The notes: generated from the sequence alone by a model not told the origin. A stretch of DNA of 64,000 nt from Gemmatimonadota bacterium (GCA_022825725.1 JAJDWE010000061.1:1-64000); one strand, 5' to 3'. Shown: positions 10,542-24,315, counted from the first letter of the stretch. Numbers and translations: made by a program.

Positions 10542-11678
10542 TTGCCTGCCCGCGCTGACGGATGGAAGGGACGGTCGCGCGGCGGCTGGTGGTGGAGTGC
10601 GCTCTCGGTCGCCGTCAGCCTGGGCGTGCTCGGCGTGCTCGGCGGCGGCGTCTCGGATGCGAGCGTCCTTATCGATCGGGTCCCCCTGGAGATTCATCTC
10701 GCCGTGCTCGGGTGCGTCGGGCTCTCGGTGGCCGTGCGTGCCTTCCGGCTGGCCCACATCGGACGCTCCTGCGGGTGGCCCGTCCGGCCCTCGTGCGGAG
10801 CCCGGGCACACTTATGGGCGGAGGCCCTGGCTGCCGTCACGCCGGCCCGCACCGGCGGCGACCCCGCGCGCGTATGGGTGCTGCACCGCGATGGAGTGCC
10901 TCCGGTCTCCGGCGCCGCGTTCGTCGCGGGAGAGGTGGTGGGCGACCTCATCGTCGTCATCGCGCTCTCCCTCGTCTTCGCCTGCATCTCCCCGGACATT
11001 CGAGTCGTGAGCCTGACGGTGGCGGCGTTTTCGGCCGTCATCGTACTGGCCCTCCTCGTCGCCAGCGCGCGACGGCGCCGAGGTGGCCGCCGTGACGCCC
11101 CCCAACTGCTCGCCCGCCTCGGTGTCTCTCGCCGCGCCTGGCGGGGTCTTCGGCTTCAAGCCCTCAAGTTCCGCCGCACGCTGCGCCTCGTGCGGCGGGA
11201 ACCGCTTCGCTCCCGCCTGCTCATCCTGATCCTCAGCGTGCTCAACGTCGGAGCCCGGCTCGCCATCCTACCGCTGCTCGCGCTGCCGCTCGCCGCGGAC
11301 GACTCGCTTCTCCGCCTCATCGCCTGGCCGCTCCTCTTTCTGTATCCCGGCGCGGCACTCCCCCTGCCCGGCGGCGGCGGAGTCATCGAGATGGGTTTCG
11401 CCGCCGCCCTCGCGCAGGACTTCGGCGCCGAGGAGCTATCGGTCGCACTGGTGTGGTGGCGCTTCTACACGCACCACCTCCTTGCGGCCTTTGGCGCGCT
11501 GGCGATAGGCGCGAGCGCCCTCCGACGCCGCCGGCGCGGGAACTCCGCGGGGGCAACGGAGGCCGTGACAAACGTCACGGAGAGCCTTCGCCGGCCTTTA
11601 CGCCTTCGCCTCGCTCCGTTGGACGCTTCGCGACAGGCGCCCCGTAGCGTGGGAAGCGTTCGAACCCCGGGGACGTGA
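10542..11678 (+). CDS. flippase-like membrane protein (LPG-synthase TM family)
   Basis: A 378-residue polytopic protein with roughly eight hydrophobic segments. It resembles the lysylphosphatidylglycerol-synthase transmembrane / UPF0104 (AglD-like) family, in which the membrane domain flips or modifies lipids. Family-like features are the loop RAFRLAHIGRSCG, the helix ALAAVTPARTGGDPARVW, the basic loop RRTLRLVRREPLRSR, and the GGGGVIEMGF motif near the C-terminus. No soluble aminoacyl-transferase domain is attached, so aminoacylation of phosphatidylglycerol is unlikely. The start appears to be TTG at 10542, directly after the previous stop. Two GT4 glycosyltransferases follow, supporting a role in moving or building a glycolipid. 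The 3-prime 40 codons are basic and low-complexity. Confidence 0.72.
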   Translation: MPARADGWKGRSRGGWWWSALSVAVSLGVLGVLGGGVSDASVLIDRVPLEIHLAVLGCVGLSVAVRAFRLAHIGRSCGWPVRPSCGARAHLWAEALAAVTPARTGGDPARVWVLHRDGVPPVSGAAFVAGEVVGDLIVVIALSLVFACISPDIRVVSLTVAAFSAVIVLALLVASARRRRGGRRDAPQLLARLGVSRRAWRGLRLQALKFRRTLRLVRREPLRSRLLILILSVLNVGARLAILPLLALPLAADDSLLRLIAWPLLFLYPGAALPLPGGGGVIEMGFAAALAQDFGAEELSVALVWWRFYTHHLLAAFGALAIGASALRRRRRGNSAGATEAVTNVTESLRRPLRLRLAPLDASRQAPRSVGSVRTPGT

Positions 11679-11696
11679 TGATGCGAGAGGTGCTGG

Positions 11697-12851
11697 ATGC
11701 GAATTGCGTATTTCTCTGAAGTCTACTGGCCCAAGATCAGCGGCGTGTCGAACACGCTGGTGCGGACGGTAGACGGACTCCAGGCCCGCGGACACGCCGT
11801 GCGGGTCTACACGCCTCGTCTGGCGGCGGTCGAGGCCGACCGGCCCGAAGTGCACCGCTCTCCCGGCCGCCCCATCGCGCTCGACCGTTCGATCCCCTGG
11901 GGCTTCCCACGAAAGACGGAAGTCCTCCGCGATCTGAGGCGCTTCGATCCGGACATCGTCCACCTCGCCACGGAGTTTCCGATGGGACGGGTCGGGGCGT
12001 GGGCGGCAAGAAAACTCGCGATCCCGCGCATCGCCTCGGCTCACACGGACTACGAGAAGTACTCGTCGCTGTACGGCCTCGGGATGGCGGTAAAGCCCGG
12101 CTGGGTCTACCTGCGGCGGTTCTACGCGAACGCGGCGCGGGTACTCTGTCCGTCGCGCGCCTACGAGGCGCACCTCAACGCCCGGGGCGTAATGCATACC
12201 GGCATCTGGTCACGGGGCGTGGACACGCGGCGCTTCCATCCCGGATACCGGTGCGATGCCTGGCGGGCGCGCTTCGGGGTCGGGCCGGAGGACCTGCTCG
12301 TCGCCCACGTCGGCCGTCTGGCGCCGGAGAAGAACCTGCGGCTTCTCATGGATGCGTGGGAGGAACTGGACGAGCCGGCCGAGGAAGGCGGATCCCGGGT
12401 CGCTCTCACCTTCGTCGGAGACGGGCTCATGGAGGAGGAGATCCGGGGGCGCGGGCTTCGGAACGCCCACCTGACGGGGCCGCTCGAGGGGACGGAACTC
12501 GCCACCGCCTACGCGTCCGCCGACGTGTTTCTCTTCCCGTCGTTCACCGAGACGTTCGGCAACTGCCTGCTCGAGGCCATGGCATCCGGCGTCCCGGCGG
12601 TCGCCGTCCGGGGCGGGGGCGTCCTCGACTACGCGAAGCACGACGTCAACTCCCTCCTCGCGCATCCGACCGACCCCGGCGACTACGCGGGGCAGATCCG
12701 GCGGCTGCTGGAGGATGCCGAACTGCGCGGCCGGATCCGCGAGGGAGCGCTCGCCACGGCGCGAGCCCGAAGCTGGGATGCAGTCTTCGCGGGGCTTCTG
12801 GACGACTACCGGAAGATTGCCCGCGGCGCGGTCTTCGACCACGCGGCGTGA
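11697..12851 (+). CDS. GT4 glycosyltransferase (MgtA/SqdX-like)
   Basis: A 384-residue GT-B enzyme. The N-terminal half has the typical acceptor side (IAYFSEVYWPKISGVSNTLV, then HLATEFPMG). The C-terminal half has the sugar-nucleotide site: HVGRLAPEKNLRLL, FVGDGLMEEEI and the EX7E-type motif SFTETFGNCLLEAMASGVP. The opening motif resembles lipid alpha-mannosyltransferases (MgtA) and sulfoquinovosyl-diacylglycerol synthases (SqdX), so a membrane glycolipid product is likely but not certain. ATG 11697 is preceded by GAGAGG. It is followed 13 bp later by a second glycosyltransferase and preceded by a flippase-like protein, consistent with one glycan operon. Confidence 0.87.
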   Translation: MRIAYFSEVYWPKISGVSNTLVRTVDGLQARGHAVRVYTPRLAAVEADRPEVHRSPGRPIALDRSIPWGFPRKTEVLRDLRRFDPDIVHLATEFPMGRVGAWAARKLAIPRIASAHTDYEKYSSLYGLGMAVKPGWVYLRRFYANAARVLCPSRAYEAHLNARGVMHTGIWSRGVDTRRFHPGYRCDAWRARFGVGPEDLLVAHVGRLAPEKNLRLLMDAWEELDEPAEEGGSRVALTFVGDGLMEEEIRGRGLRNAHLTGPLEGTELATAYASADVFLFPSFTETFGNCLLEAMASGVPAVAVRGGGVLDYAKHDVNSLLAHPTDPGDYAGQIRRLLEDAELRGRIREGALATARARSWDAVFAGLLDDYRKIARGAVFDHAA

Positions 12852-12864
12852 AGGGAGACTGACG

Positions 12865-16514
<3,650 letters not shown>

Positions 16515-16591
16515 CGGCGCGCGTGAACCTCACGACCGTCGGGCGTGGATCCCTTTCCCCGGAGACCATTCATCCGTCCGACATCTGAGTC

Positions 16592-19500
16592 GTGCCTCTC
16601 AACGTAGTTCGAGCGCCGGCCGCGGCCCCGCTGTGGGAGGCCTGCGTCGACCGCTTTCTGGCGCAGGCCGCGTCGCCGGCTGAAGCGGGTACCGGGGCGT
16701 CCGCATGGATCTGGCTCAACCACCGGAACCTTCGGGATCTCCTGTTCGAGGCCGCGCACGAACGCGGCCTTCCCGGATGGCTCGATCCCCCCGTCACGCT
16801 GTTCGGCGATCTGACCGACCGCTTCGGCATCCGGGAGAAATCCATCGGCCTCCTCACGCGCCGCCGGCTCGTGAGCCGGCACGCGGCGCGGCTGGGAAGC
16901 CGGATCCTGGGGCGGGAGCCCGGCCGGGGGGACGGCGTGATCCGCGGGCACATGCTCGACCGGCTGTTCGGCGACCTGCTGCCGGAGGGCGTTCCGCCGG
17001 AGGAACTGGAACGGGCGCTGGCCCGGCTGGGAGGGGACGACTTCGCGCGTCGGCGCAACGCGTGGGCCGTGGCGACGTACCGCGCGTATCTGGAGTCGCT
17101 CGAGGGACGGGGACTCCTCGACCGGCGCTCGGTGAACGCCCGCATCGCGGAGCGGGTCGAGGCGGGAGGGCTGAGGTCGGCGCTCGGCGGCGCGCGGGAG
17201 TTGCACGTGTACAGCGTCGCGAGCCCGCGCACGCGGCGCCGCATGCTCGAGGCCCTCGCGCGGCAGGAGGAGGTGGAGGTCCATCTCTACCTCCCCCAGG
17301 AGTCCGAGCCGGACCCTTACTTCGATGGGCTGGCGGCCCGGACCGAGGTGATCGCCGGAGCCGGCGGCGGCCCCGGAGATGGCGGCGCCGGTCACGGCGC
17401 CGGGCCGGTGACCGTGCAGCCGGTCCCGGACGCCGCGCGGGAGATGGCCTGGGTCGCGCGGCGGGTGAAGGAGATCCTGGCGGCAGGAGTTGCGGAACCG
17501 CATCAGGTCGCCGTGGTGGCGCGGACGGGGCGCGAGAACACCCACCGCGCGTATCGGGCGCTGCGGCGAGCCGGGGTCCCCGCCACGGCCCGCATCCGAA
17601 CGCCGCTGGATGAGGTCCCGGCCCTCAGGGCTCTCCTCCTCGTTCTGCGCGGGGCGGCGCGGAACTGGGACTTCCGGTCGCTGCGGGCCGTCCTCGCGCA
17701 CCCGTACTTCGACACGCGCGTCGACCTCCGGGGCATCGACGCGATCGCGGCGCTCCGCCGCGTCGAGAGGCTCGATGCGTGGAGCGAGAATCTCGAGCGG
17801 CTCCGCGGCCTCGTGGAGGAGAAGGCGAGGGAAGTCCGCGGCCGGGGGCTCTTCGCCGATCGCGTCGAGAAGGACATCGAGGCCTTCGCGGCCGTGCGAT
17901 CCGTGCTCGAACCGCTGGGCGAGGCGCGCCCCGAAGCGGACTGGATCGACCTCACCCTGGCGCTCGTCAGGGACCGCGGCGTCTTCCAACTGAGGCGGCG
18001 GGTATGCGATCCGGTAGAGGAGCGGTGGGAGGTCGTGCGCTCCGACCAGCGCGGGATCCTCCTCTTCGAGAGACTTCTGCGGGAATGGCGGGATCTCGAC
18101 CACGCCGACGACCCGCTCACGCCGGCCGGGTGGTACGCGCTGCTCGAGAAACTCCTGCACGCGAACGAACTCGTCCTCTCCACCCCCGGACAGAAGGGCG
18201 TCCAGGTTCTGGAGGCGCACGACGCGGCCCTCGTCCCCTTCGCCCACACGTTCGTCGTGCACGCGAACGACCGCGAGTTCCCGCGCGTGAGCGGCGCCAC
18301 GGGCGTGTTCACCGACGCGGAGCGCCGCCGCCTCGCCGCATTGAACCTCCCCGTCGCACACCGGGACGAGACGCTCCGCCGCGAACGGGCCCTGTGGCGC
18401 GCCGTCACGCAGCAGGCGGGTCCGGTATCGATCACCTACCGGACGACGGACGCGGGCGGCACGCCGCTCCTGCCATCGCTCATGGTCCCGCCGCACGAGG
18501 ACGCCGCCGAGCTGCCGCGAATCCGGCGCCCCGCGCGCGACCTGGAGCCCGTGACGCCGGCAGAGGCGGACCGGCGCGCCGCCTTCGCCATATACGAGGC
18601 GCTCGGGAAGCCGGACTCGACGGGCCCGACCCGCATCGCGCCCGCCCGCCCGGGACGCATCGCCCGCGCAATCGTGGCGGCCGCGGCCGAGACCCACCGC
18701 GGCCCGGGGCTCGAACGCTACCCCGGCTTCAGCCTCCCGGCTCGGCTGCCGGGGGCGGAAAGCGCTCTGCACCCCGCCTATCGGCCGAACCCGTGGAACG
18801 GCCATCTGCGCGATCCGGACGTGCGGGCGGAGTTGGCGCGCCGCTTCAACGAGGACTACCGGTGGTCCGCCGGACAGCTTGAAACCTATGCACGTTCCCC
18901 CCTCACCTTCCTCGTCGAGCGCGTGCTCCGCCTCGAGTCCGTGGACGAGGCGGAGGAGGAGACGACGCCGCTCGCCTTCGGGAGCGTGGCGCACGAGATC
19001 CTCGAGCGCTTCTACAGCGAGTTCAGGGAACGGCTGCCCCTCTCGCTCTCAGGCCCCGTCCAAAGCCGTCTCGAGGGAATCGCGCGCGAAGTCTGCGCCC
19101 GGCGCCAGGAGGAGGGAGAATGGCTCGGGGTCGCCGCCCTCTGGGCACAGACGCGGGAGGGGATCGCGACGGCCGTGCGCGACTACGCCGCCTGGGAACT
19201 CGAGTACCTGGCCGAGAAGGGCGAGCGTCCCGTGGACATCGAGGTGGGATTCGGGTTCGAGGACGAGCGCACGTTCCTCGAAGGGGAGGACGTGCTGGGG
19301 CGGGCGGCCCGACTTCGCCTGTGCGGCCGCATCGACCGGGTGGACCGGAGCGGGGAAGAAGGCGGGGCCCACCACGTGCTCGACTACAAGAGCAGCATCA
19401 CGCCGGGTGCGCCGAGTTTCGACGACGCGACCTCGCTCCAGGGTGTCGTCTACGCACAGGTGATGGCCGACCGCGGCTACCGGATGGGCTCCTGCCGCTA

Positions 19501-19765
19501 CCGCGCGATCAAGAAGCCGGGCAGGCCCCAGAACGGAGGCAGCGTCGATTTCGGCTCCGATCGGTACGAACGGGCCCTCTCCCTCGCGCTCTCCATCCCC
19601 GCCCGTGTGCGAGGCGGCTGTTTCGAAGCCGTCGCGTCGTGGAAGGGCGGCTGGAAGTCGTGGGACCCGAAGCGGGAGATCCGCCGCAACGACGCTCGGC
19701 TGCACGAGAGCCATCGCTTCGACGACTTCGGGGACGATTCCCCTCCGGAGGGCGCTGGTGGCTGA
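16592..19765 (+). CDS. addB: AddB-like PD-(D/E)XK nuclease with inactive helicase region
   Basis: 1057 residues. The N-terminal two-thirds resemble the AddB/RecC helicase fold but lack a Walker A motif. The C-terminal nuclease (about 760-1057) shows SAGQLETYARSPLTFLVE, AHEILERF, CGRIDRVD, the catalytic core HVLDYKSS and a QxxxY-like helix (GVVYAQVM). AddB normally uses four cysteines for an Fe-S cluster; here CP at the first site is SP, and the expected C-x2-C-x5-C near the C-terminus reads WKGGWKSWDPKREIR, so the cluster seems absent. The helicase partner follows with an 8-bp overlap. With it the protein would resect double-strand breaks for RecA. GTG 16592 lacks an obvious ribosome-binding site. 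Confidence 0.82.
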   Translation: MPLNVVRAPAAAPLWEACVDRFLAQAASPAEAGTGASAWIWLNHRNLRDLLFEAAHERGLPGWLDPPVTLFGDLTDRFGIREKSIGLLTRRRLVSRHAARLGSRILGREPGRGDGVIRGHMLDRLFGDLLPEGVPPEELERALARLGGDDFARRRNAWAVATYRAYLESLEGRGLLDRRSVNARIAERVEAGGLRSALGGARELHVYSVASPRTRRRMLEALARQEEVEVHLYLPQESEPDPYFDGLAARTEVIAGAGGGPGDGGAGHGAGPVTVQPVPDAAREMAWVARRVKEILAAGVAEPHQVAVVARTGRENTHRAYRALRRAGVPATARIRTPLDEVPALRALLLVLRGAARNWDFRSLRAVLAHPYFDTRVDLRGIDAIAALRRVERLDAWSENLERLRGLVEEKAREVRGRGLFADRVEKDIEAFAAVRSVLEPLGEARPEADWIDLTLALVRDRGVFQLRRRVCDPVEERWEVVRSDQRGILLFERLLREWRDLDHADDPLTPAGWYALLEKLLHANELVLSTPGQKGVQVLEAHDAALVPFAHTFVVHANDREFPRVSGATGVFTDAERRRLAALNLPVAHRDETLRRERALWRAVTQQAGPVSITYRTTDAGGTPLLPSLMVPPHEDAAELPRIRRPARDLEPVTPAEADRRAAFAIYEALGKPDSTGPTRIAPARPGRIARAIVAAAAETHRGPGLERYPGFSLPARLPGAESALHPAYRPNPWNGHLRDPDVRAELARRFNEDYRWSAGQLETYARSPLTFLVERVLRLESVDEAEEETTPLAFGSVAHEILERFYSEFRERLPLSLSGPVQSRLEGIAREVCARRQEEGEWLGVAALWAQTREGIATAVRDYAAWELEYLAEKGERPVDIEVGFGFEDERTFLEGEDVLGRAARLRLCGRIDRVDRSGEEGGAHHVLDYKSSITPGAPSFDDATSLQGVVYAQVMADRGYRMGSCRYRAIKKPGRPQNGGSVDFGSDRYERALSLALSIPARVRGGCFEAVASWKGGWKSWDPKREIRRNDARLHESHRFDDFGDDSPPEGAGG

Positions 19766-22700
19766 GATCCGGTGGACCCCCGAGCAGGTACGGGCGATTC
19801 GGTCGGAGGACGACACGCTGCTCGTCGCGAACGCCGGGACGGGCAAGACGACGACCGTCGTGGGCAAGATCATGTGGCGGCTCGGCCTCCCCTTCGGCGT
19901 GAACGGGGAGACGGGGGAGACGATCGAGCCTCCGGCCGACCCGTGCGGGCTGGAAGAGATCGCCGCCATCACGTTCACGGAGAAGGCGGCCTACGATCTC
20001 AAGCGACAGCTTCGGAAGCGCATCGAGACGTCGTCCCGCGCGGAGGAGCTGCGCTGGCGGATCGACCGAGCCTCGGTAGGCACCATCCATTCCTTCTGCG
20101 GCGAACTCCTCCGCGATCACGCGCTGCGGCTCGGCATCGACCCCACCTTCGAGGTCCTCGACGAGGACCAGGCGTGGGCCGAGCAGGACCAGCTCATCCG
20201 GGCCCTCCTGCTCGAGAGGCTCGAGGTGGAAGATCCCGCCGCGCAGGCGGCCCTGCGCCGGTGGGGCCTCACCGGCTGGCAGCACACCAAGGGCGCCATC
20301 GACCACGTTCGTGACGTGTTGCGCGACCTGCGGTGGCGCGAGAGGCGGTATGCGAAGTGGCTTCGGGGCGATCCGCCGCCGACCGGTGAGACGCTCGACC
20401 TGTTTGCGCCCCAGGGTCCCGGCCTCGACCTGAACGCGATCAGAGCCGCCTGCGCGGAGAGCGAGGCGCGGGACGAAGAGGCGCTCGCGATCTGCTCGGA
20501 TCTCGTCGAACTTGGGCTCGACGCCCGCGCGCGCTGGGACGCCTGGTTGGAGGAGGAGAACCGGCGCGATTTCGACAGCCTCGTCCTGGGGGCGGCGGAC
20601 CTCCTCCTCGGCTCCTCCGGCGGGCCGGCGCTCGCCGCGATCCGCGACCGCTACCGGATGCTCGTCATCGACGAGTTCCAGGACACCGACTTCACGCAGC
20701 GCGACATCACTTTCGCCATCGGGCGCGGGGTCGAGCGTCCGCAACTGTTCCTCGTCGGCGACCCGAAGCAGAGCATCTACCGCTTCCGCGGCGCGGACAT
20801 CTCGGTGTGGAACGCGGTCCGCGCCGACTTCGCCGAGGAGGGCGAGATCCTCGATCTGCCGCGCAACTTCCGCAGCGACCCTCCGATCGTCGACTTCGTC
20901 AACGTCGTCGGTCGCGCCTCGATGGACGAGACGGGCGCCGCGCTCGCCGAGGAACGGCTTCCGAGCCGGATCGACTACGCGGACCTCGTGGCCGGCGTCG
21001 ACGACCACGACCGGCCGGGAGTGGAGTGGATCGAGGCACAGGGGAAGAAGGTGGCGGAGCGCCGCGAGTCCGAGGCCGTCCGCATCGCGTCCCGGATCCT
21101 CGCTTCGGTGGGCCGCGACGAAGTCCGCGATCCCGACACCGGCGAGCTTCGCCCGCTCGCGTTCCGAGACATCGCCCTCCTCTACCGTGCCCGCAGCGGA
21201 CTCGAGCACTTCGAGACGGCGCTGAAGCGGTACGGCATCCCCTACTTCGTGTCCGGCGTGGCGCACCTCGGGGAACGCCAGGAGATCCTCGACGTCCTGA
21301 ACGCGCTGCGGCTGATCGGCAACGAGCGGGACGACATCCGCGCCTTCGGCTATCTCCGGTCTCCCTTCGTCGGACTCCGGGACGAGACCATCGCCCGCAT
21401 CCGCATGCTCCAGCGGGGCGCCCCGCTTCTCCGCCAGGCGAAGCGGTGGCTGCGGGAGGGCGAGTGGCCCGAGGCGCCCGACCATCCGCAACTGGCGGGG
21501 ATCGAACGGCGGGCGCTGGCGGAAGGTCTCGCCGTGCTCGACGACCTGCGGCAGCTCGCGCCGCGACTCGCGCTCGACGAAGTCATCGAGGAACTGCTCG
21601 AGCGCACCGGATACCGTCTGCACGTGCTGCTCATGGAGGGGGCGGAGGAGGTTCTCGCGAATCTCCAGAGTCTCATCCACTTCGCGGAATCCCATCGCGC
21701 GCACGACCTCTCCACCTTCTTCGAAGTGTGGGATCGCTCGACGACCCGTGACATCGGACTTCCGCAGGCGCCGCTCTACTCGAAGGAGGATGACGTCGTC
21801 ACGCTGTCGACGATTCACCAGGCCAAGGGGCTCGAGTGGCCGGTCGTCTTCCTGGTCGGAGTCGACCGGAAGCTCTGGAGTCCGCGCACGAACGAGTACT
21901 GGTCGGACCCCGAACTGGGTCCCCTCTTCTGTCTCCGGGCGGACGACCGGGGCGCGCGAAGCGCCCGCATCCTGCGCCGCGAGGAACTCGAAGCGACGGC
22001 GGAGGAGGCCCGTCTCCTGTACGTGGCCGCGACGCGGGCCCGGAGCCGCCTCATCATCGTGGGTCCGACGGGTGGAGAGAAGGGGTACGACAGGTGGCTC
22101 GCGAAAGGCGGGGCCGAGATTCGGGACGACGTGCAGATGCCGGTGGCCCGGCCGACGAACCGTCCGCCCACGCTGGAATGGCTGGACGGATACGAGGCGG
22201 TCGATCCTCCGGCGCTGATCCATGCCCTCCCCGAACCGGTGCTGCGCTGGACCCGCTCGGCGACCGAACTCATGCTCCTGAACGAGGACCCGAAGGAATG
22301 GAAGCGCCGGTACGAGCACGGCGCCCTGGCCCCCTGGCACTTCGCGCCCGAGACCTCGGGGGAGGAGACCGGACTCCCGGCCCTGGTCCGGGGCCAGATC
22401 ATTCACGGCGCGCTCGAGCGGCTGGAGGCCGAAGCGGAGATCGCCCGCGTCGTGGAGGAGACCATCGGTTCGCTGGACGAGCCCGAACTCGAGGCGATGC
22501 TCCGTCCGGGGAGCGAATATCGCGAGCAACTGGAGGAGGAGATCCGCCGCGTGGCCGCGAGCGAGGAGTGGGCCTGGTACACGGAGGGCGAACTCGGCCG
22601 CGACTACTGGAAGGAACTCACCTTCACCCACCTCGTGGGCGCGCGCGACTGGCGGTTCGGCGCGTTCGACCTGTACCGGCGCCTCGCCGGCCCCGGCCCC

Positions 22701-22949
22701 GGCCCCGGCGCCCCGCCTTCCCGCCTGGCCGGGGCGCTGGGCCTGGAGGAGGGGCTGGCGGCCCTCATCATCGACTTCAAGACGCACGACATCACGGCGG
22801 CTCAGGCACCCGGCGCGGCCCGCGACTACCGCATCCAGGCCGACGTCTACCGCGCCGCCGCCACCAGTCTGGGCGGTCGAACCGCCGTCGGCCTGCATTT
22901 CACCGGACCGAACGAACTCGTCCCCATGCGGGAGCAAGCGCCGGGCTGA
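19758..22949 (+). CDS. addA: AddA-like UvrD helicase-nuclease
   Basis: About 1063 residues from GTG 19758, preceded by GGAGGG and overlapping the addB-like stop. All superfamily-1 motifs are present in order: Walker A ANAGTGKTTTVV (about residue 22), AITFTEKAAYDL, DEFQDTDFTQ (Walker B), GDPKQSIYRFRGAD, LPRNFRSD, TIHQAKGLEWPVVF and LYVAATRARSRL. A RecB-type nuclease domain ends the protein: GQIIHGALERL, then LIIDFKTHD with the catalytic D-F-K, then a Q-containing helix (YRIQADVYRAAA). A Gly-Pro-rich insert (about 978-990) lies inside the nuclease domain. The partner lacks an active helicase, so the pair is AddAB-like rather than AdnAB. Confidence 0.9.
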   Translation: MAEIRWTPEQVRAIRSEDDTLLVANAGTGKTTTVVGKIMWRLGLPFGVNGETGETIEPPADPCGLEEIAAITFTEKAAYDLKRQLRKRIETSSRAEELRWRIDRASVGTIHSFCGELLRDHALRLGIDPTFEVLDEDQAWAEQDQLIRALLLERLEVEDPAAQAALRRWGLTGWQHTKGAIDHVRDVLRDLRWRERRYAKWLRGDPPPTGETLDLFAPQGPGLDLNAIRAACAESEARDEEALAICSDLVELGLDARARWDAWLEEENRRDFDSLVLGAADLLLGSSGGPALAAIRDRYRMLVIDEFQDTDFTQRDITFAIGRGVERPQLFLVGDPKQSIYRFRGADISVWNAVRADFAEEGEILDLPRNFRSDPPIVDFVNVVGRASMDETGAALAEERLPSRIDYADLVAGVDDHDRPGVEWIEAQGKKVAERRESEAVRIASRILASVGRDEVRDPDTGELRPLAFRDIALLYRARSGLEHFETALKRYGIPYFVSGVAHLGERQEILDVLNALRLIGNERDDIRAFGYLRSPFVGLRDETIARIRMLQRGAPLLRQAKRWLREGEWPEAPDHPQLAGIERRALAEGLAVLDDLRQLAPRLALDEVIEELLERTGYRLHVLLMEGAEEVLANLQSLIHFAESHRAHDLSTFFEVWDRSTTRDIGLPQAPLYSKEDDVVTLSTIHQAKGLEWPVVFLVGVDRKLWSPRTNEYWSDPELGPLFCLRADDRGARSARILRREELEATAEEARLLYVAATRARSRLIIVGPTGGEKGYDRWLAKGGAEIRDDVQMPVARPTNRPPTLEWLDGYEAVDPPALIHALPEPVLRWTRSATELMLLNEDPKEWKRRYEHGALAPWHFAPETSGEETGLPALVRGQIIHGALERLEAEAEIARVVEETIGSLDEPELEAMLRPGSEYREQLEEEIRRVAASEEWAWYTEGELGRDYWKELTFTHLVGARDWRFGAFDLYRRLAGPGPGPGAPPSRLAGALGLEEGLAALIIDFKTHDITAAQAPGAARDYRIQADVYRAAATSLGGRTAVGLHFTGPNELVPMREQAPG

Positions 22950-23016
22950 TACCGGCCATAGCGCAATCGAAAGGCGCTTCGCAGGATCAGAGATCCCCCT
23001 GCGAGGAGGCGAGGCG

Positions 23017-24315
23017 ATGACCGGGAAGCTGGAACGCTGGTTCAGGCTGTCGGAGCGCGGCTCCGACGTACGGACCGAGGTGACCGCCGGGGTCACGACC
23101 TTCCTGACGATGGTTTACATCGCCTTCGTCAATCCGTCGATCCTCTCCGAGGCCGGCATGCCGTTCGGCCCCGTGTTCGTCGCGACCTGTCTGGCGGCGG
23201 CGTTCGCCACGCTCGTGATGGGGCTGTACGCGAACTATCCGATCGCGCTGGCGCCCGGGATGGGGCTGAACGCCTTCTTCACCTACGGCGTCGTGCTCGG
23301 AATGGGGTACCCCTGGGAGGTCGCGCTCGGGGCCGTGTTCCTGTCCGGGACGCTGTTCGTCACGCTGAGCGTGCTTCCCGTGCGGCGCTGGATCATCGAC
23401 GCGATCCCGCGGGGCCAGAAAATGGCGATCTCGGCCGGCATCGGCCTCTTCCTCGGCGTGATCGCTCTGCGGAACGCGGGGATCATCGAGGGGAGTCCGG
23501 CCACGCTCGTCACCGTGGGCGAACTCACGTCGGCGCCGGCCGTGCTCGCCCTGCTCGGGTTCTGCGCGATTGCGGCGCTCTCCGCGCGGCGGATCCCGGG
23601 CGCGGCGATCCTCGGGATGCTCGGCGTGACGGCCATCGGCCTGATTCTGGACGTTTCGGAGTGGCACGGATTCGCGTCGCTGCCCCCGGATCCGACCCCT
23701 ACGCTGCTCGCGCTGGACATCGGTGCCGCGCTGCAACTGGGCATGATCGCCGTCATCTTCACGTTCCTCATCGTCGACCTCTTCGACACCGCCGGCACGC
23801 TGATCGGCGTCGCGCACCAGGCCGACCTCCTCGATGAGGATGGAAGGCTGCCGCGCATCCAGCGGGCGCTGATGGCCGACTCGACCGGGACCGTGGCGGG
23901 GACGCTGCTGGGGACCTCGTCGGTCACCAGCTACATCGAGAGCGCCGCGGGCGTGAGCGCGGGAGGACGGACCGGGCTGACCGCCGTCGTCGTGGCCGGC
24001 CTTTTCCTCGCCTGTCTCTTCCTCGCGCCGCTCGCCGAGTCCGTCCCGTCCTTCGCGACCGCGGCGGCGATTCTCTACGTCGCCTGTCTCATGGCCCGCG
24101 CGTTGAAGGACGTGGAGTGGGACGACATCACGGAGTCCGCGGCGGCCGTCGTAACCGCGATCGCCATCCCTCTCACGTACTCCATCGCCGACGGAATCGG
24201 CCTCGGCTTCATCACGTACGTCGCGATCAAGATCCTGGCAGGCCGCTGGCGCGAGTGTCCGCCGATCCTGGTCCTGGTGGCGCTGGTGTTCGCCGCGAAA
24301 TTCATCTGGCTGTAA
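23017..24315 (+). CDS. NCS2-family purine permease (AzgA-like)
   Basis: 432 residues, about 12-14 transmembrane helices. Diagnostic AzgA/GhxP-type segments are TAGVTTFLTMVYIAFVNP, ALAPGMGLNAFFTY, TFLIVDLFDTAGTLIGVA and GTLLGTSSVTSYIESAAG. These proton-coupled permeases import adenine, guanine or hypoxanthine across the inner membrane. ATG 23017 follows GCGAGGAGGCGAGGCG. A Tsx-like outer-membrane channel gene begins 52 bp downstream, so both membranes' steps for nucleobase or nucleoside uptake may be co-expressed. The exact base cannot be read from sequence. Confidence 0.93.
   Translation: MTGKLERWFRLSERGSDVRTEVTAGVTTFLTMVYIAFVNPSILSEAGMPFGPVFVATCLAAAFATLVMGLYANYPIALAPGMGLNAFFTYGVVLGMGYPWEVALGAVFLSGTLFVTLSVLPVRRWIIDAIPRGQKMAISAGIGLFLGVIALRNAGIIEGSPATLVTVGELTSAPAVLALLGFCAIAALSARRIPGAAILGMLGVTAIGLILDVSEWHGFASLPPDPTPTLLALDIGAALQLGMIAVIFTFLIVDLFDTAGTLIGVAHQADLLDEDGRLPRIQRALMADSTGTVAGTLLGTSSVTSYIESAAGVSAGGRTGLTAVVVAGLFLACLFLAPLAESVPSFATAAAILYVACLMARALKDVEWDDITESAAAVVTAIAIPLTYSIADGIGLGFITYVAIKILAGRWRECPPILVLVALVFAAKFIWL

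Noticed and set aside
19509-23096. Open minus-strand frame of almost 1200 codons opposite the helicase-nuclease genes
   Set aside because: Its translation is rich in Arg, Gly, Pro and His without domain motifs, and the plus strand carries clear SF1 helicase motifs. It is a by-product of high GC in the third codon position.
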